Assembly: GCA_016872645.1 (NCBI GenBank)
Contig: VGZH01000024.1
Location: 1-62,913 of the forward strand
DNA length: 62,913 nt
Reading direction: 5' to 3'
Origin: Planctomycetota bacterium
Lineage (GTDB): Bacteria > Planctomycetota > Planctomycetia > Planctomycetales > Planctomycetaceae
The notes under the pieces were generated by a model. That model worked only from the letters and a program-made list of their open reading frames with translations, searched no databases and had not been told where the DNA came from. This document shows positions 47,054-57,606 of the stretch, piece by piece (within the stretch, counting starts at the first letter, position 1; the number at the start of each line of letters is the position of its first letter). The translations under genes were made by a program, and so were the position numbers.

Positions 47054-48442
47054 TTACCCGCCAAACTGCAACTTCAATATCGCCGCCTTCGCCTCGTGCA
47101 TCGCCAACCGGTCGGTCTCGATCGTCTTCGACGAACTGATAAAAACCGGGGCCTCGCGAGATTCCAAACCCGGGGTTGGCAATCGCCCATGACTGCCGAG
47201 CACGATCGAAGCGTCAAGTCCGATCACATCCATGTAATACCGTAAGCCGAGCCGCTTCTGCATCAGGCGTCTCGCGATTCGCAGCTTGGGAATGCGCAAC
47301 TTCGGATCCAGAAACAGCTCGACCGGGTCGTAGCCCGGCTTGCGATGGATGTCGACCGTCCGCGCGTAATCGGGAGCCAGTGCGTCGTCGAGCCAGAAGT
47401 AATAGGTGAACCACGCTCCCGGCGCGGCGATCGCGACCAGTTCTCCGGAGCGTTCATGGTCGATGCCGAACTCAGCTTGAGCGGCGCGATCCAGGACACG
47501 TTCGATTCCCAGCGTCCTCCGCAGCAACTCGGCAACCGGCGCGACATCTTCCGCACGACGAACATAGACGTGAGCGACTTGATGATCGGCAACCGCGAAC
47601 GCGCGAGAGGCTCCGGGGTCGAGAGTCTCCCAGCCAACCTTCTCGCGACGCACGATGAGATACCCGTGCTCTCGCAACACGCGATTGATGTGAACCGATC
47701 GGCTGACGGCGGTGATCGCGTACTCGGACAAGACGACGACGTCTGATTCGCGAGACAGCGCCGCGTCGATGATCTTGCCCGCTTCGGCATCAACGGCGCG
47801 AATATCCTCTGCAATGCGAGGATCATCCGGACCGAGCCGTTGCAAGTTGTAGTCCAGGTGCGGCAGGTAGGCCAAAGTCAGCGACGGATTTTGATCCCGC
47901 ATGACCCGGACGGTCGCGTCGGCGATCCAGCGAGTGCTGGTGATGTCCGCTGCCGGTCCCCAGAACTTAAACAGCGGGAAGACGCCGAGCTGTTCTTGGA
48001 GCCGATCTTTCAACTCAGCCGGCTGGCTGTACGAGTCCATCACCTTGCGCCCGTCAGCGGGATAACTCGGGCGAGGCGTTACCGACCAATTCACGTCGGC
48101 GTACATATTGAACCACCAGAACAGTTTCGCGACCGAATAACTCGGATCGCGCTTTCGTGCTGCGTCGTACAACCGCTCGCCGCGCACAAGCTGATTCGAC
48201 TGCCGCCAGAACAGCACTTCGGAAAGGTCTCGCCAATACCAACCATTTGCCACAATCCCGTGCTCGCGCGGCAGCGTTCCGGTGAGCAACGTTGCCTGAG
48301 CAGAACAGGTCACGGCTGGCAGCACAGTCCCCATCGGGATCGCGAATCCATCCGCCGCGACCCGCGAGATGTTCGGCGTGTTCGGCCCGAGCATCTCGTG
48401 CGTGAGACCAACCACATTGATGATGACAAGCGGACGCGGCAT
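47054..48442 (-). CDS. Alkaline-phosphatase-superfamily phosphodiesterase/nucleotide pyrophosphatase
   Basis: 462 residues from ATG 48442; the open frame continues through a palindrome and was cut there. The start [18 protein letters not shown] and the nucleophile region [20 protein letters not shown] (Thr nucleophile) are typical of the NPP branch. Metal-ligand candidates include Asp and His in PHLDYNLQ, Ser/Glu in [16 protein letters not shown], and the closing GSHGR. No signal peptide. The substrate is unknown; a phosphodiester or nucleotide sugar is possible. Confidence 0.85.
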   Translation of the reverse strand: MPRPLVIINVVGLTHEMLGPNTPNISRVAADGFAIPMGTVLPAVTCSAQATLLTGTLPREHGIVANGWYWRDLSEVLFWRQSNQLVRGERLYDAARKRDPSYSVAKLFWWFNMYADVNWSVTPRPSYPADGRKVMDSYSQPAELKDRLQEQLGVFPLFKFWGPAADITSTRWIADATVRVMRDQNPSLTLAYLPHLDYNLQRLGPDDPRIAEDIRAVDAEAGKIIDAALSRESDVVVLSEYAITAVSRSVHINRVLREHGYLIVRREKVGWETLDPGASRAFAVADHQVAHVYVRRAEDVAPVAELLRRTLGIERVLDRAAQAEFGIDHERSGELVAIAAPGAWFTYYFWLDDALAPDYARTVDIHRKPGYDPVELFLDPKLRIPKLRIARRLMQKRLGLRYYMDVIGLDASIVLGSHGRLPTPGLESREAPVFISSSKTIETDRLAMHEAKAAILKLQFGG

Positions 48443-48444
48443 TT

Positions 48445-48536
48445 TTGGGGAGTGCGGTGTGTCAGCACCGATTTGGATTTGTCGTGAGTGAGTCGGACAT
48501 TCAAAGAACACGGCGCTGACACACCGTACTCCCCAA
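48445..48536. repeat. Intergenic inverted repeat (CTGACACACCG family)
   Basis: Arms 48445-48470 and 48511-48536, 26 bases with 24 complementary, fill the gap between two minus-strand genes. Same family as the repeat at the glnE start. Confidence 0.8.
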
Positions 48537-49403
48537 TTAGAACAAGGTCGTTGGCCCTTGCGAAACAACGCCGTCGTCCGGCAAGGGATCGTTGATGACA
48601 AACCACGGACTCGGTTCCTGTTGCTCGGCGGCAAAGACGCTCGCCTGCGAACCGAAGTGAGCCAAGGCGGTGCGAGCCGTCGTGGCGGCAAGATCCGCCG
48701 AGTTGCACTCGCGGCTGATGTGCAGCAAGACCAACTGCCGCAGCCGATCCGTGCCCGATTGCTTAAGAACTTCGCCAATCAACTCGCAGGCTTGTGCATT
48801 CGAGAGATGTCCCTCATCACCGAGAATGCGGTTGACGAGCCACGGCGGCCGACGGCTTTGCCTTAGCGAGTCGGGATCGTGATTGAACTCCAGCGCCAGC
48901 AATTCGACGTCGATCAAACGCTCCAAGAGGCCGCGATCCCAGCAGCCCAGGTCCGCGGCGTAGGCGAAGGCCGAAGAATTCGACTCAAAGCGAAATCCAA
49001 AAGTCGCACCCCCATCGTGCCGGACTCGAAACGGGCGGCATTTCCAGTGCTCCGAGATCGCGATCGACCGCTCACCGACGAATGCGCGGAACAATCGGCT
49101 CCGTTCGAGATCTGCGAAGTCGGGGCAACCGATCCGGAACGCGGCTGCGTGATCACGATGACAGAACACCGGCACACGCGACGTCCAGCAACGGCTCAAC
49201 GATTTCGGAGTCCAATGATCGCTGTGCCGATGTGTCATCAACACGCCTCGAATCTGCGACCAATCGGCGTCAACGATTGCCAGCCGCGCATCGAGTTCCT
49301 TTGGCTCCAATCCGAGGTCGATCAGCCAGCGTTCGCCGTCGCAATCGATCAGCGCCGAGTTTCCTGCGCTGCCGCTGGCCAAGATCGAGAGTCGTGCTGG
49401 CAT
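48537..49403 (-). CDS. Metallo-beta-lactamase-fold hydrolase (YycJ/WalJ-like)
   Basis: 288 residues from ATG 49403 (AGGA upstream). ILASGSAGNSALIDCDGERW at the start and the metal motif THRHSDHW (HxHxDH) fit the YycJ branch, followed by AYAADLGCWD and LEFNHDPD. Conserved C-terminal ILGDEGHLSNAQACELI and LLHISRECN are also of this type. Probably a two-metal exonuclease or phosphodiesterase in the cytoplasm; the substrate is not known. Confidence 0.88.
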   Translation of the reverse strand: MPARLSILASGSAGNSALIDCDGERWLIDLGLEPKELDARLAIVDADWSQIRGVLMTHRHSDHWTPKSLSRCWTSRVPVFCHRDHAAAFRIGCPDFADLERSRLFRAFVGERSIAISEHWKCRPFRVRHDGGATFGFRFESNSSAFAYAADLGCWDRGLLERLIDVELLALEFNHDPDSLRQSRRPPWLVNRILGDEGHLSNAQACELIGEVLKQSGTDRLRQLVLLHISRECNSADLAATTARTALAHFGSQASVFAAEQQEPSPWFVINDPLPDDGVVSQGPTTLF

Positions 49404-49495
49404 TGACGGGAGTTCCTGGAGCTCGACCCCTCGTGGGCCGGTCGATTTTCCATACCCATGAAACCATCCAGGCCACAAGGGCCTGGGCGACAGAG

Positions 49496-50269
49496 TCATC
49501 GCGCTGTCCAACCACCATCAACCGTGACCAGGCTGCCAGTCATGTAACTCGAGGCATCGCTGGCCAGGAAGATTGCGGCTCCTTGAATTTCTTCCATGCG
49601 GCCCCAGCGCTGGAAGGCGACCGCTCCGACAACGTTTTTCTTGGCGTCTTCGGTTTCGGCGATCGGGACGTTCATCGGCGTCAGAAACGGTCCGGGGCAG
49701 ATCGCGTTGACGGTGATGTTCCACGCGGCAAGTTCCAAGCCGAGCGTCTTCGTCATCTGCACAACCGCCCCTTTGCTGGCGGCATACGGCGAACGAAGCG
49801 CGAGACCGACGAGTCCGATCGTGCTGGCGATGTTCACGATCTTGCCGTATTTTCGCGACTTCATATGCGGCACGACGGCTCGCGCGCCGAGCCATACACC
49901 GTCGGTGTTGATGCTGTTGACCTTTCGGAACTGTTCAAGCGTCAGTTCTTCGATGGGGCCGCGAATGTTGATTCCCGCGTTGTTGACGAGAATGTCAATC
50001 TGTCCGAACTCGACGAGTGCCCGATCGACCATCGCCTTCGCAGACTCCTCGGACGACGCATCCGCCGCGATGGCGACGGCCTTGCGGCCGTAGTCGCGTT
50101 GGATTTGCACTGCGACAGCGTGTGCCTCGTCGATGTTGCGGCTCGTCAACAACAAGTTCGCGCCAGCCGACGCCAGGCCCTCGGCCATGGCTTGGCCCAA
50201 GCCTTTGGAACCGCCCGTCACGATCGCGGTCTTTCCGGTTAAATCGAATTGTTTGATGCCTGGAAGCAT
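49496..50269 (-). CDS. Short-chain dehydrogenase/reductase (1)
   Basis: 257 residues from ATG 50269. Classical SDR: cofactor motif TGGSKGLGQA, NNAG in LVNNAGINI, active Ser in NIASTIGLVG, YAASKGA as YxxxK, and the GPFLTPMN loop. The pattern resembles gluconate 5-dehydrogenase and 2-deoxy-gluconate dehydrogenase, so sugar acid metabolism is plausible. Next to a second SDR in the same orientation, separated by a palindrome. Confidence 0.9.
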   Translation of the reverse strand: MLPGIKQFDLTGKTAIVTGGSKGLGQAMAEGLASAGANLLLTSRNIDEAHAVAVQIQRDYGRKAVAIAADASSEESAKAMVDRALVEFGQIDILVNNAGINIRGPIEELTLEQFRKVNSINTDGVWLGARAVVPHMKSRKYGKIVNIASTIGLVGLALRSPYAASKGAVVQMTKTLGLELAAWNITVNAICPGPFLTPMNVPIAETEDAKKNVVGAVAFQRWGRMEEIQGAAIFLASDASSYMTGSLVTVDGGWTAR

Positions 50270-50314
50270 GAGGCGCCTTTCATGTTCGAGTGAGCCCAGT
50301 TTCATAAACACCGG

Positions 50315-50383
50315 CAGGCGAGCGGCTCCGCGTCAGTCCTGCGGGGGTGTGACTCGGAGGACTGACGCGATGCCGCTCGCCTG
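50315..50383. repeat. Intergenic inverted repeat between the SDR genes
   Basis: Arms 50315-50340 and 50358-50383, 26 bases with 24 complementary, around 17 bases. The outer CAGGCGAGCGG matches the element in glnE at 42569. Confidence 0.8.
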
Positions 50384-50390
50384 ATCTTGA

Positions 50391-51179
50391 TTAAATCGTC
50401 ATCGACAAGAAGCCGCCGTCCACGACGATGTTTTCGCCGGTCAGGAAGCTGCCGGCCTTTGGCGAAGCCATCAGCAGGATTGCTCCAGCGAGTTCTTCGG
50501 GATTGCCGAAGCGGTTCATTGGCGTGTGTCGCATGATGTTCTCGACACGATCGGGCGTGAGCACTTTGCGGTTCTGTTCGGCTGGGAAGAAGCCAGGTGA
50601 GAGGGCATTGACACGGATGCCCTTCGTCGCCCATTCGCGAGCCAAGTTCAACGTCAGGTTGAGCACCGCCGCTTTCGATGCCGAGTACGTGAAGACTCGC
50701 GACAGCGGAATGACCGAACTGAGTGACGCGATGTTGATGAATGAACCGGTACGCCCCTGATCGAGCAGAAACTTGCCGAACACCTGACACGCCAGCCGCA
50801 GTGCTCGGACGTTGATATTGAAGATGCGGTCCCATTCTTCGTCGGTGATTTCCAGAAACGGCGTCGGCGAGTTCGTGCCGGCTCCGTTGATCAGCACGTC
50901 GCAGTTCCGCCCATGCTTTTCGAGATGCGCGACGATCGACTCCAGGTCCATCCGACTTGTTGAGTCTGCTCGAAAGAACTCTGCACTGCCTCCGGATTGC
51001 TGAATCGCAACGACGCGAGCGTTGCCGTCTACTTCATCGCGGCCGACAACGAGGACGTGTGCTCCGGCCCCAGCAAGCGCGTCGCAGAACGCGCCGCCGA
51101 GCGTGCCGGTGCCACCGATGACAACTGCCGTAAGGCCGTCGAGTCCGAAGAGCGATTGAAGATATTTGGCAGACGACAT
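50391..51179 (-). CDS. Short-chain dehydrogenase/reductase (2)
   Basis: 262 residues from ATG 51179. GGTGTLGGAFCDALA is the cofactor loop (TGxxxGxG with Gly for Thr at the first position), INGAGTNSP replaces NNAG, active Ser in NIASLSSV and YSASKAA as YxxxK. Resembles D-mannonate oxidoreductase and related sugar-acid SDRs. Probably the partner of SDR (1) in one catabolic route; the substrate is inferred, not shown. Confidence 0.88.
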   Translation of the reverse strand: MSSAKYLQSLFGLDGLTAVVIGGTGTLGGAFCDALAGAGAHVLVVGRDEVDGNARVVAIQQSGGSAEFFRADSTSRMDLESIVAHLEKHGRNCDVLINGAGTNSPTPFLEITDEEWDRIFNINVRALRLACQVFGKFLLDQGRTGSFINIASLSSVIPLSRVFTYSASKAAVLNLTLNLAREWATKGIRVNALSPGFFPAEQNRKVLTPDRVENIMRHTPMNRFGNPEELAGAILLMASPKAGSFLTGENIVVDGGFLSMTI

Positions 51180-51223
51180 GATGCGACTTTCAAAAGCAGA
51201 ATTGACGGGCCAGTGCGGTTCAA

Positions 51224-52060
<837 letters not shown>

Positions 52061-52293
52061 GGTACATTCGGCTTAGAGGTTTAAAGTGGCTCGGGATGGA
52101 GAATAGGCCCCCCGGAAACCGCTCGCAACCGCTCCGGGTTAACGACCGTCCGACGGAGTGCGACGGCTTCGAGGGACGTGCGAAAACCTCTTTCGAACGC
52201 CGAGCACATTGCCGGGCACCGTCGCGTCGAGCCGATAGGACTCCGCAGGATGACGACTCAGGATGTTTGCATCACCCGCGCCCATTCACGAAC

Positions 52294-53739
52294 TCAGCAG
52301 CCAATCCGATCGAGCAGGGCCATGATCGACTCGAACTTGTTTTCGACGACGATGGGACGGTTGGCGGCGGGGGTTTGCGTGACTCCGGCTTTGCTGAGCA
52401 TCGTTGCGTATGCGTCGTCCTCGGCGGTAGCAATGGCGGAGAGGCGGGCGGGATCGACGGAGTGGTACGCAACTGTTGACGTCGGGTCTTTGAGTTGGTG
52501 GCCGGTGAGGATGCACACGACCTGGTCACTGGGGGAGATGACACCTTGCTCGCGCAGGAGTTTGGCTCCGGCGACGCCGGCGGCGCTGGCCGGTTCGCAG
52601 CCGAAGCCGCCGGCTCCGATTTGAGCTTTGGCTTCCAGGATCGCTTCGTCCGAGACTTCGCGCACGACACCGTCGCAGACCTCGAGTGCTCGCAGACACT
52701 TCAGCAGGTTGACCGGGCGGTTGATCTCGATGGCGGTTGCCAGCGTTGAGGCTCGGCGGTTGTCGGTGTCCATCTGCCCGAAGAAACCGTTGATCTTCGC
52801 CTCGTCGAGCTTGCCGCCGTTCCAGCGAATCTTGTGTTGCTCGAAGAGTTGATACAGCGTGTTTGAACCAGTCGCGTTGATCACCGCCAAGCGCGGGATG
52901 CGATGGATGAGTCCCAACTCTTTCAGTTCGAAGAACGCCTTGCCGAACGCGCTCGAGTTGCCGAGGTTCCCACCAGGCACCACGATCCAATCGGGGACTT
53001 CCCAGTTCAGAGCTTCGAGCACTCGGAACATGATCGATTTCTGGCCTTCCAACCGGAACGGGTTCACGCTGTTGCACAGATAAATCCCGCGAGCCGCACA
53101 GACGTCGCGCACTTGCTTCAGCGCGTCGTCGAAGTCGCCTTGGATTTGCAGCGTCTTGGCTCCGTAGTCGAGCGCTTGCGACAGTTTTCCGTAGGCGATC
53201 TTGCCGCTGCCGATGAAGACGATCGTCTCGAACAGCCGCGTCGTGCTGGAGTAAATCGCCAATGACGCGCTGGTGTTCCCCGTCGAGGCACACGCCGCGA
53301 CTTTTGCTCCAACCATGTGCGCGTGCGTCGAGGCGGCCGTCATGCCGTTGTCTTTGAAACTGCCCGACGGATTCAGCCCTTCGTACTGCAACAGCAGTTT
53401 GCCGGTTTGGAAGCCGGCGTATTTTCCGACTCCGGCGGATGATTGCAGGATGGTCTGACCTTCGCCGATGGTCACGATCTGCTCGTCACGAGCGAACGGC
53501 AGCAGTTCACGAAACCGCCACACTCCGCTGAAGTCGAGCGGATTCCGGCGGCTCGACCACCGCGATTCAAACTGCTTGAGCGACCCCGGCAACGGCACTC
53601 GGTTCCAGTCGTAAGCGATGTCGAGCAGATGCCCGCACTTCGAACAATCTACGAGCGTCTCGCTGACCGAGTACGTCGCTCGGCAGGCAGGGTTCATGCA
53701 GACCTGGTAGGCGAGGTCAGAATGTGTTGAACTGGAAAT
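52294..53739 (-). CDS. thrC: Threonine synthase, possible ATT start
   Basis: 481 residues if it begins at ATT 53739. Threonine synthase turns O-phosphohomoserine into threonine with PLP. An N-terminal zinc-finger-like set C-x4-C...C-x2-C ([22 protein letters not shown]) is followed by the PLP lysine in [22 protein letters not shown] and the phosphate loop [14 protein letters not shown]. The first Cys lies before the only nearby ATG (53697), so the start must be upstream, where no ATG, GTG or TTG exists until TTG 53832. ATT 53739 has GGGAG seven bases before it. The open frame further up crosses the divergent tRNA promoter. Confidence 0.9.
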   Translation of the reverse strand: MSSSTHSDLAYQVCMNPACRATYSVSETLVDCSKCGHLLDIAYDWNRVPLPGSLKQFESRWSSRRNPLDFSGVWRFRELLPFARDEQIVTIGEGQTILQSSAGVGKYAGFQTGKLLLQYEGLNPSGSFKDNGMTAASTHAHMVGAKVAACASTGNTSASLAIYSSTTRLFETIVFIGSGKIAYGKLSQALDYGAKTLQIQGDFDDALKQVRDVCAARGIYLCNSVNPFRLEGQKSIMFRVLEALNWEVPDWIVVPGGNLGNSSAFGKAFFELKELGLIHRIPRLAVINATGSNTLYQLFEQHKIRWNGGKLDEAKINGFFGQMDTDNRRASTLATAIEINRPVNLLKCLRALEVCDGVVREVSDEAILEAKAQIGAGGFGCEPASAAGVAGAKLLREQGVISPSDQVVCILTGHQLKDPTSTVAYHSVDPARLSAIATAEDDAYATMLSKAGVTQTPAANRPIVVENKFESIMALLDRIGC

Positions 53740-53931
53740 GATCGTGCTCCCAGGGGATCGCTCATAACCGACGGACGAGATTCGGGTGTGAACCGCTTCG
53801 TGACGGAGCGGTAACGGTACTGAAATAGCCAATTCGTCGCCGAAACAAAAGACCGTCGCCGTTAAAGCCGATCGTCGTACATCCGTCAGAGCGACTGCTG
53901 AGACATGCGCGTTGTTTCGCCAGTCAATCTC

Positions 53932-53960
53932 TTGGCGGCTCTCGGCCTCCTGCGTAATAT
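53932..53960 (+). promoter_or_regulatory. Sigma-70 promoter of tRNA-Gln
   Basis: TTGGCG (53932-53937), 17 bases, TAATAT (53955-53960), about 20 bases before the tRNA. Confidence 0.7.
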
Positions 53961-53980
53961 CCCGCCCCGCACCGAAATCC

Positions 53981-54051
53981 TGCCTGGTGGTGTAACGGTA
54001 GCACGAGTGACTCTGGATCACTTAGTCCAGGTTCAAATCCTGGCCGGGCAA
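53981..54051 (+). tRNA. tRNA-Gln (anticodon CTG)
   Basis: 71 bases, CCA not encoded. Acceptor TGCCTGG/CCGGGCA with the U1-A72 pair usual for tRNA-Gln, D stem GTGT/GCAC, anticodon stem AGTGA/TCACT around CTCTGGA with anticodon CTG at 54013-54015, T stem CCAGG/CCTGG with TTCAAAT, discriminator A. It is a single-gene unit with its own promoter and terminator, divergent from threonine synthase. Confidence 0.95.
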
Positions 54052-54055
54052 TTTG

Positions 54056-54094
54056 AAAACGCTCGCTGTCCGAAAAGGATAGCGAGCGTTTTTG
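54056..54094 (+). terminator. Intrinsic terminator of tRNA-Gln
   Basis: AAAACGCTCGCTGTCC pairs with GGATAGCGAGCGTTTTT around GAAAA (one G-T pair), followed by T-rich sequence; five bases after the tRNA. Confidence 0.9.
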
Positions 54095-54198
54095 TTTTCG
54101 GTGCCAAGATCGGCAACTGGCAGGCCGCTTGACGCCAGGCTGGGGAGCGAGGCGATGGCCGTCAAGAAGCTGGTGTTATCTGCTGGGAGATCGAAGAT

Positions 54199-55860
54199 CT
54201 ATTCGCTGGGCTTCTCACTCAGTTGCTTTAGCTCGTCGGTTCGTTCTCGAAGGACTTTCACTTGAGTCTCCAAGGAGTCGCGCACGATGCGCAACTTATC
54301 GACGATCTTCTTGCCGTTGTTCTGAATCGTTTCTCCCCAGGTCTTCATTTCGTCGAAATCTTTGAATCGTTTCTCGACTTCTAGAATCGCGGCGTCGATG
54401 GCGGTGAAGTCGGCGGATTGGGCTTCTTGCTGGTTGTGAACGCGGACGCACAACGCTCGGGCCAGCGATACCCCCGCGCGTAGAAAAAGGTCGGACGTGG
54501 GATCGTCAACATCCCAAACCACGAACACATCGTGGCCGTAGCGAGCGAGCGGTTCGAAGCCTTCGCTTGCAGTCCGTCGAGAGAAGACGAAGAGTCCGAT
54601 TTGAGCTTCGCGGTTCTTACGGGCGGTTTCGATTTCCTCACGGGCCTCGGCCAAGTCGTAGCCGGCTTTTTCCTTGGCTTCGATGACAACCTTAGCTCCG
54701 GGGGCAGCGCTGTCGGGACCAAGCTCCACCAAGCAATCGCCGACTTTGCAATTCTTGATCAAACCCGTGGAATTGCCGGTGTGACTGGAGATGTCGCCAA
54801 CTCGCTGAGACGCTTGCTGAATCTGTTGAAAGACCGCGTCCTCGAAGGCCAGCCCGTGCCGCGTGGAGCGATCGGCCTCCTCGCGCCGAGCGACCATCGT
54901 GTTCAATGCGAGCTTCACTTCGTCCTGAAACTTTTGGTTGGTTTCACGATTTTCCGTCAACATGGTCAGCAACTCGCCCTTGAGCCGTGCCAGCGCGGAG
55001 TTCTTATCATCCAGCGACAGGTGGCCGTCGATGGCGGTGTTCGTGTCCACTAGAAGCTTTTTTAGCCGCGAAAGAGCCGAAGTTTCCGCGTCCAATGAGA
55101 ACTCGCTGGTGATTGTTTTCTGAGCTTGTTCAACATTGCGAACGAGTCGACTCAACGCGGAGTTTTCCTCATCCAGGGAAAATTCTTTGACCACCTCGTC
55201 AAGCTTGTCGCTTAGGTGTTTCGACAGGTTGCCTTGGCGATCGCCCAGTTCGGACATGAATCGAGAAAGTGCTCCCTCCTTATTGTCGAGGGAGAATTGG
55301 CTGAGCACATGCTCACGCTGCGATGTCAATTGGCCTTCCAGTGTCTCGCGCAGCGCGCCCAACAAGCCTTTCGATTGGTCGGGGCCGAGCTGCTTCATCA
55401 GCGGGCTGTCCTCGCCGAAGTGATTGGTCAGCGTCTTGCAGAGTTCGGAATCCGAGTTTCCGATCTGCCGACGGAGGAGTTGTTCGAGATCGCCGTCTTT
55501 CTTGACGAGCCGTTCGACACGCTCAGGAAAACGCCCGCTTTGAGGATCGAAATACTCCTTGAGCACGGATGCCAGCCGTTCTTGCATCGACTGCGAATGA
55601 TTGACCAGACGGTCTTGCAGGCCTTCAAGGAGTCGCTCGCTTTCGCGGCGCACGGCCTCGATGTCGATCTGTCCGCGAGCCTGTCGCATCGCGAGCACAC
55701 CGATCCGCAACGCATTGACCGCGAACTCGTCACGCGGTTCTCCTTCGGGATGTTGCGACAGCTCCGCGATGACTCCAGGATCATGCACGACCAATTCGAG
55801 AGCCATTGAATATGGCAGTTCAGACGCGGCAACGGCGGCATCAGGGGCATTGGCGATCAT
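54199..55860 (-). CDS. Coiled-coil protein with SALSRL repeats and a PD-(D/E)XK-like domain
   Basis: 553 residues, GGGAG before the ATG. N-terminal helical part, then four tandem units of about 25-45 residues on the pattern F/L-SLD-x3-SALSRL (SQFSLDNKEGALSRF, KEFSLDEENSALSRL, SEFSLDAETSALSRL, GHLSLDDKNSALARL), likely a long coiled coil. The C-terminal 200 residues hold an alpha/beta domain (GDCLVELGP...KVVIEAKEK, then IGLFVFSR) with the D...E-x-K spacing of PD-(D/E)XK nucleases. The layout is like RmuC (coiled coil plus nuclease fold) but not clearly the same family. No membrane segment. Function unknown. Confidence 0.75.
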   Translation of the reverse strand: MIANAPDAAVAASELPYSMALELVVHDPGVIAELSQHPEGEPRDEFAVNALRIGVLAMRQARGQIDIEAVRRESERLLEGLQDRLVNHSQSMQERLASVLKEYFDPQSGRFPERVERLVKKDGDLEQLLRRQIGNSDSELCKTLTNHFGEDSPLMKQLGPDQSKGLLGALRETLEGQLTSQREHVLSQFSLDNKEGALSRFMSELGDRQGNLSKHLSDKLDEVVKEFSLDEENSALSRLVRNVEQAQKTITSEFSLDAETSALSRLKKLLVDTNTAIDGHLSLDDKNSALARLKGELLTMLTENRETNQKFQDEVKLALNTMVARREEADRSTRHGLAFEDAVFQQIQQASQRVGDISSHTGNSTGLIKNCKVGDCLVELGPDSAAPGAKVVIEAKEKAGYDLAEAREEIETARKNREAQIGLFVFSRRTASEGFEPLARYGHDVFVVWDVDDPTSDLFLRAGVSLARALCVRVHNQQEAQSADFTAIDAAILEVEKRFKDFDEMKTWGETIQNNGKKIVDKLRIVRDSLETQVKVLRERTDELKQLSEKPSE

Positions 55861-56039
55861 CGACTTCTCCCAAGTAAAACCACGTCAAAGTGCGAAGATG
55901 TTCTGATGTCTTCTGAAGTGCGTCAAGCATCTGCCGTGTGAGGCGAGTTGCTCGCGTTGCCGTTGCCGCTTGTCAACAATCCGTCCGGAGCGACCAATTG
56001 GCCCTTCAACGCTCAGCTTTCCCCTCAAGGAATTCCATC

Positions 56040-56609
56040 ATGCGACGTCGGCTGGCTCTGCGCGGACTTTGGCTTGCTTTGGGCACATGCCGTTGGTTGT
56101 TTGTCTCGAACGCGTGAGCGGTTGAGCCTGCGGATGTGGTGCCGGATTCGGTGAGCGTCGTGATGCGGGTGAAGGCTCCGCAAGCCGCGTTCGGAAAACT
56201 TGGCGACTTCGCGGAAGTCGTGCAGCCAGGAGTGGGCGCGGTGGTGAAAGGCAATCTCGCGATGCTGGGATTGGTGATTTCCAATCCAACACTCGCGGGA
56301 GTCGACGTTGAGAAAGATTGGTGGGCGATCGTCTTTGCCGAGCCTCGGCAGCAGCCGGTGCTGGTCTTTGATTGCATGAGCGGCAAAGGGTTGGGGCTGT
56401 AGTCGAAGGTCGATGCGTCGACGAAGAACTTGTTTGGATCTTCAGGTTTGTCGGTGTTCATTCATCTGCGGCAGCTCACGAAGGCGTTTGAAAGTGAATT
56501 GCAGCGGGCCTGCGATGCGAGCGGTGTCCGCGCACATTTCGAAATCACGATCGCTCAGGCTCAAGGGATCGCGAAGATGTTCCAAACGATGATCGCGTGT
56601 CGCCTTTAG
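56040..56609 (+). pseudogene. Degraded exported-protein gene with two in-frame stops
   Basis: A single frame runs from ATG 56040 (AAGGA before it) to TAG 56607-56609 but is interrupted by TGA at 56115 and TAG at 56400. The first 25 codons resemble a signal peptide (RLALRGLWLALGTCRWLFV); the middle (DSVSVVMRVKAPQAAFGKLG, GVDVEKDWWAIVFAEPRQQP) and end (AFESELQRACDASGVRAHFE) are protein-like. The piece is shorter than an intact gene of this style would be, so internal loss is likely too. Possibly distantly related to the protein at 22520. Confidence 0.7.
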
Positions 56610-56678
56610 TTCAGTCGTCCAAGCCTGATCTCAATCTTGGCAAGTGCGCGTCGATCGGGTCAGCCTGTAAAGGCTGAT

Positions 56679-57407
56679 CTACTTGATCTCGCGGATGCGA
56701 ACGTTCTTGAACTCGGCCCACATTGGTTTTCCGGCGTGCAGTTGCAGAGCCAGAATCCCTTCGGACAACGCACGCTCGGGATGGTTGTCGGTGAAGTCGA
56801 GGATCAGCGTGTTGTTGAGGTAATGCTGGATGTGTTTTCCCTTGGCGATGATCACCACATCGTTCCAGTCGTCGAGCTTGAAGAGTTTTTCATAACCAGC
56901 CTGATCGATCAGGTCGGACTTGATGAGCTTCTTGCCATCCGTTTCCCAAGTCGCTTGCTCGCCGACGAGACAAATCCGTCCGCGACTTCCCCCTTCGTCG
57001 TAGATGAAGCCGGCGACGCTGGGCAATTTCGTTTCGTTGCGAAGTTCGTGCTGATAGCCGCGCACGACCCATTGATTACCGACCTTACCTTCGGTGATGT
57101 GTTTCGAGCGATATTGAATGCCGGAGTTGTTCGTCGCGTTGCAACGGAACGAAAGCCGCAGCTCAAAATCCTTCGTCGTGCCGTCCTTCCAGATGATGAA
57201 GGTATTTCCCTTGGCCGGATTCGCTTCGGTCGTTTCGCCGTGGATGACACCATCCTTGACGCTCCAAAGTCGAGTGTCGCCGTCCCAGCCCGTGAGGTCT
57301 TTGCCGTTGAACAGTGGCTTCATTCCGGCCACTTCCGGCGGAGCATCGGCCGCGATTGCACAGACAGGAATCATGAGAGCGGTCAGCAGCACCAAGTTGC
57401 GAATCAT
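56679..57407 (-). CDS. Exported DUF1080 protein (3-keto-disaccharide hydrolase family)
   Basis: 242 residues from ATG 57407 (GGAG eight bases upstream). Sec signal NLVLLTALMIPVCAIAA. DUF1080 lectin-like jelly-roll: PLFNGKDLTGWDGD at the start, SVKDGVIHGE, then FELRLSFRCNATNNSGIQYR and QYRSKHITEG with the usual buried charged residues, closing with LQLHAGKPMWAEFKNVRIREI. Very common in planctomycetes, active outside the cytoplasm on oxidised sugars; the substrate is inferred. Confidence 0.9.
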   Translation of the reverse strand: MIRNLVLLTALMIPVCAIAADAPPEVAGMKPLFNGKDLTGWDGDTRLWSVKDGVIHGETTEANPAKGNTFIIWKDGTTKDFELRLSFRCNATNNSGIQYRSKHITEGKVGNQWVVRGYQHELRNETKLPSVAGFIYDEGGSRGRICLVGEQATWETDGKKLIKSDLIDQAGYEKLFKLDDWNDVVIIAKGKHIQHYLNNTLILDFTDNHPERALSEGILALQLHAGKPMWAEFKNVRIREIK

Positions 57408-57606
57408 GTTTTTCTCCGGAGATGTTGGACGGCGGGAGTTGGCACAGCGATCATGTGCGGGGGGCGATCTTAGCCAAATCACCAATCAAAATCGAAACGT
57501 AGCCGTTGATGTTATCAGGGAGGGGCAGAATGAATTCGCTCATCCGACGGACATCGAGACGTGGACGATGCCTACCTGCTCGAAGCTCAATTCCTGCGGA
57601 AGCACT

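Noticed and set aside
48443-48778. N-terminal extension of the phosphodiesterase frame
   Set aside because: It runs through a long inverted repeat and into the MBL gene; [11 protein letters not shown] is the natural start.
56115-56117. Selenocysteine reading of the TGA in the pseudogene
   Set aside because: It falls right after a signal peptide, a second stop (TAG) follows, and no SECIS-like hairpin is evident just downstream.
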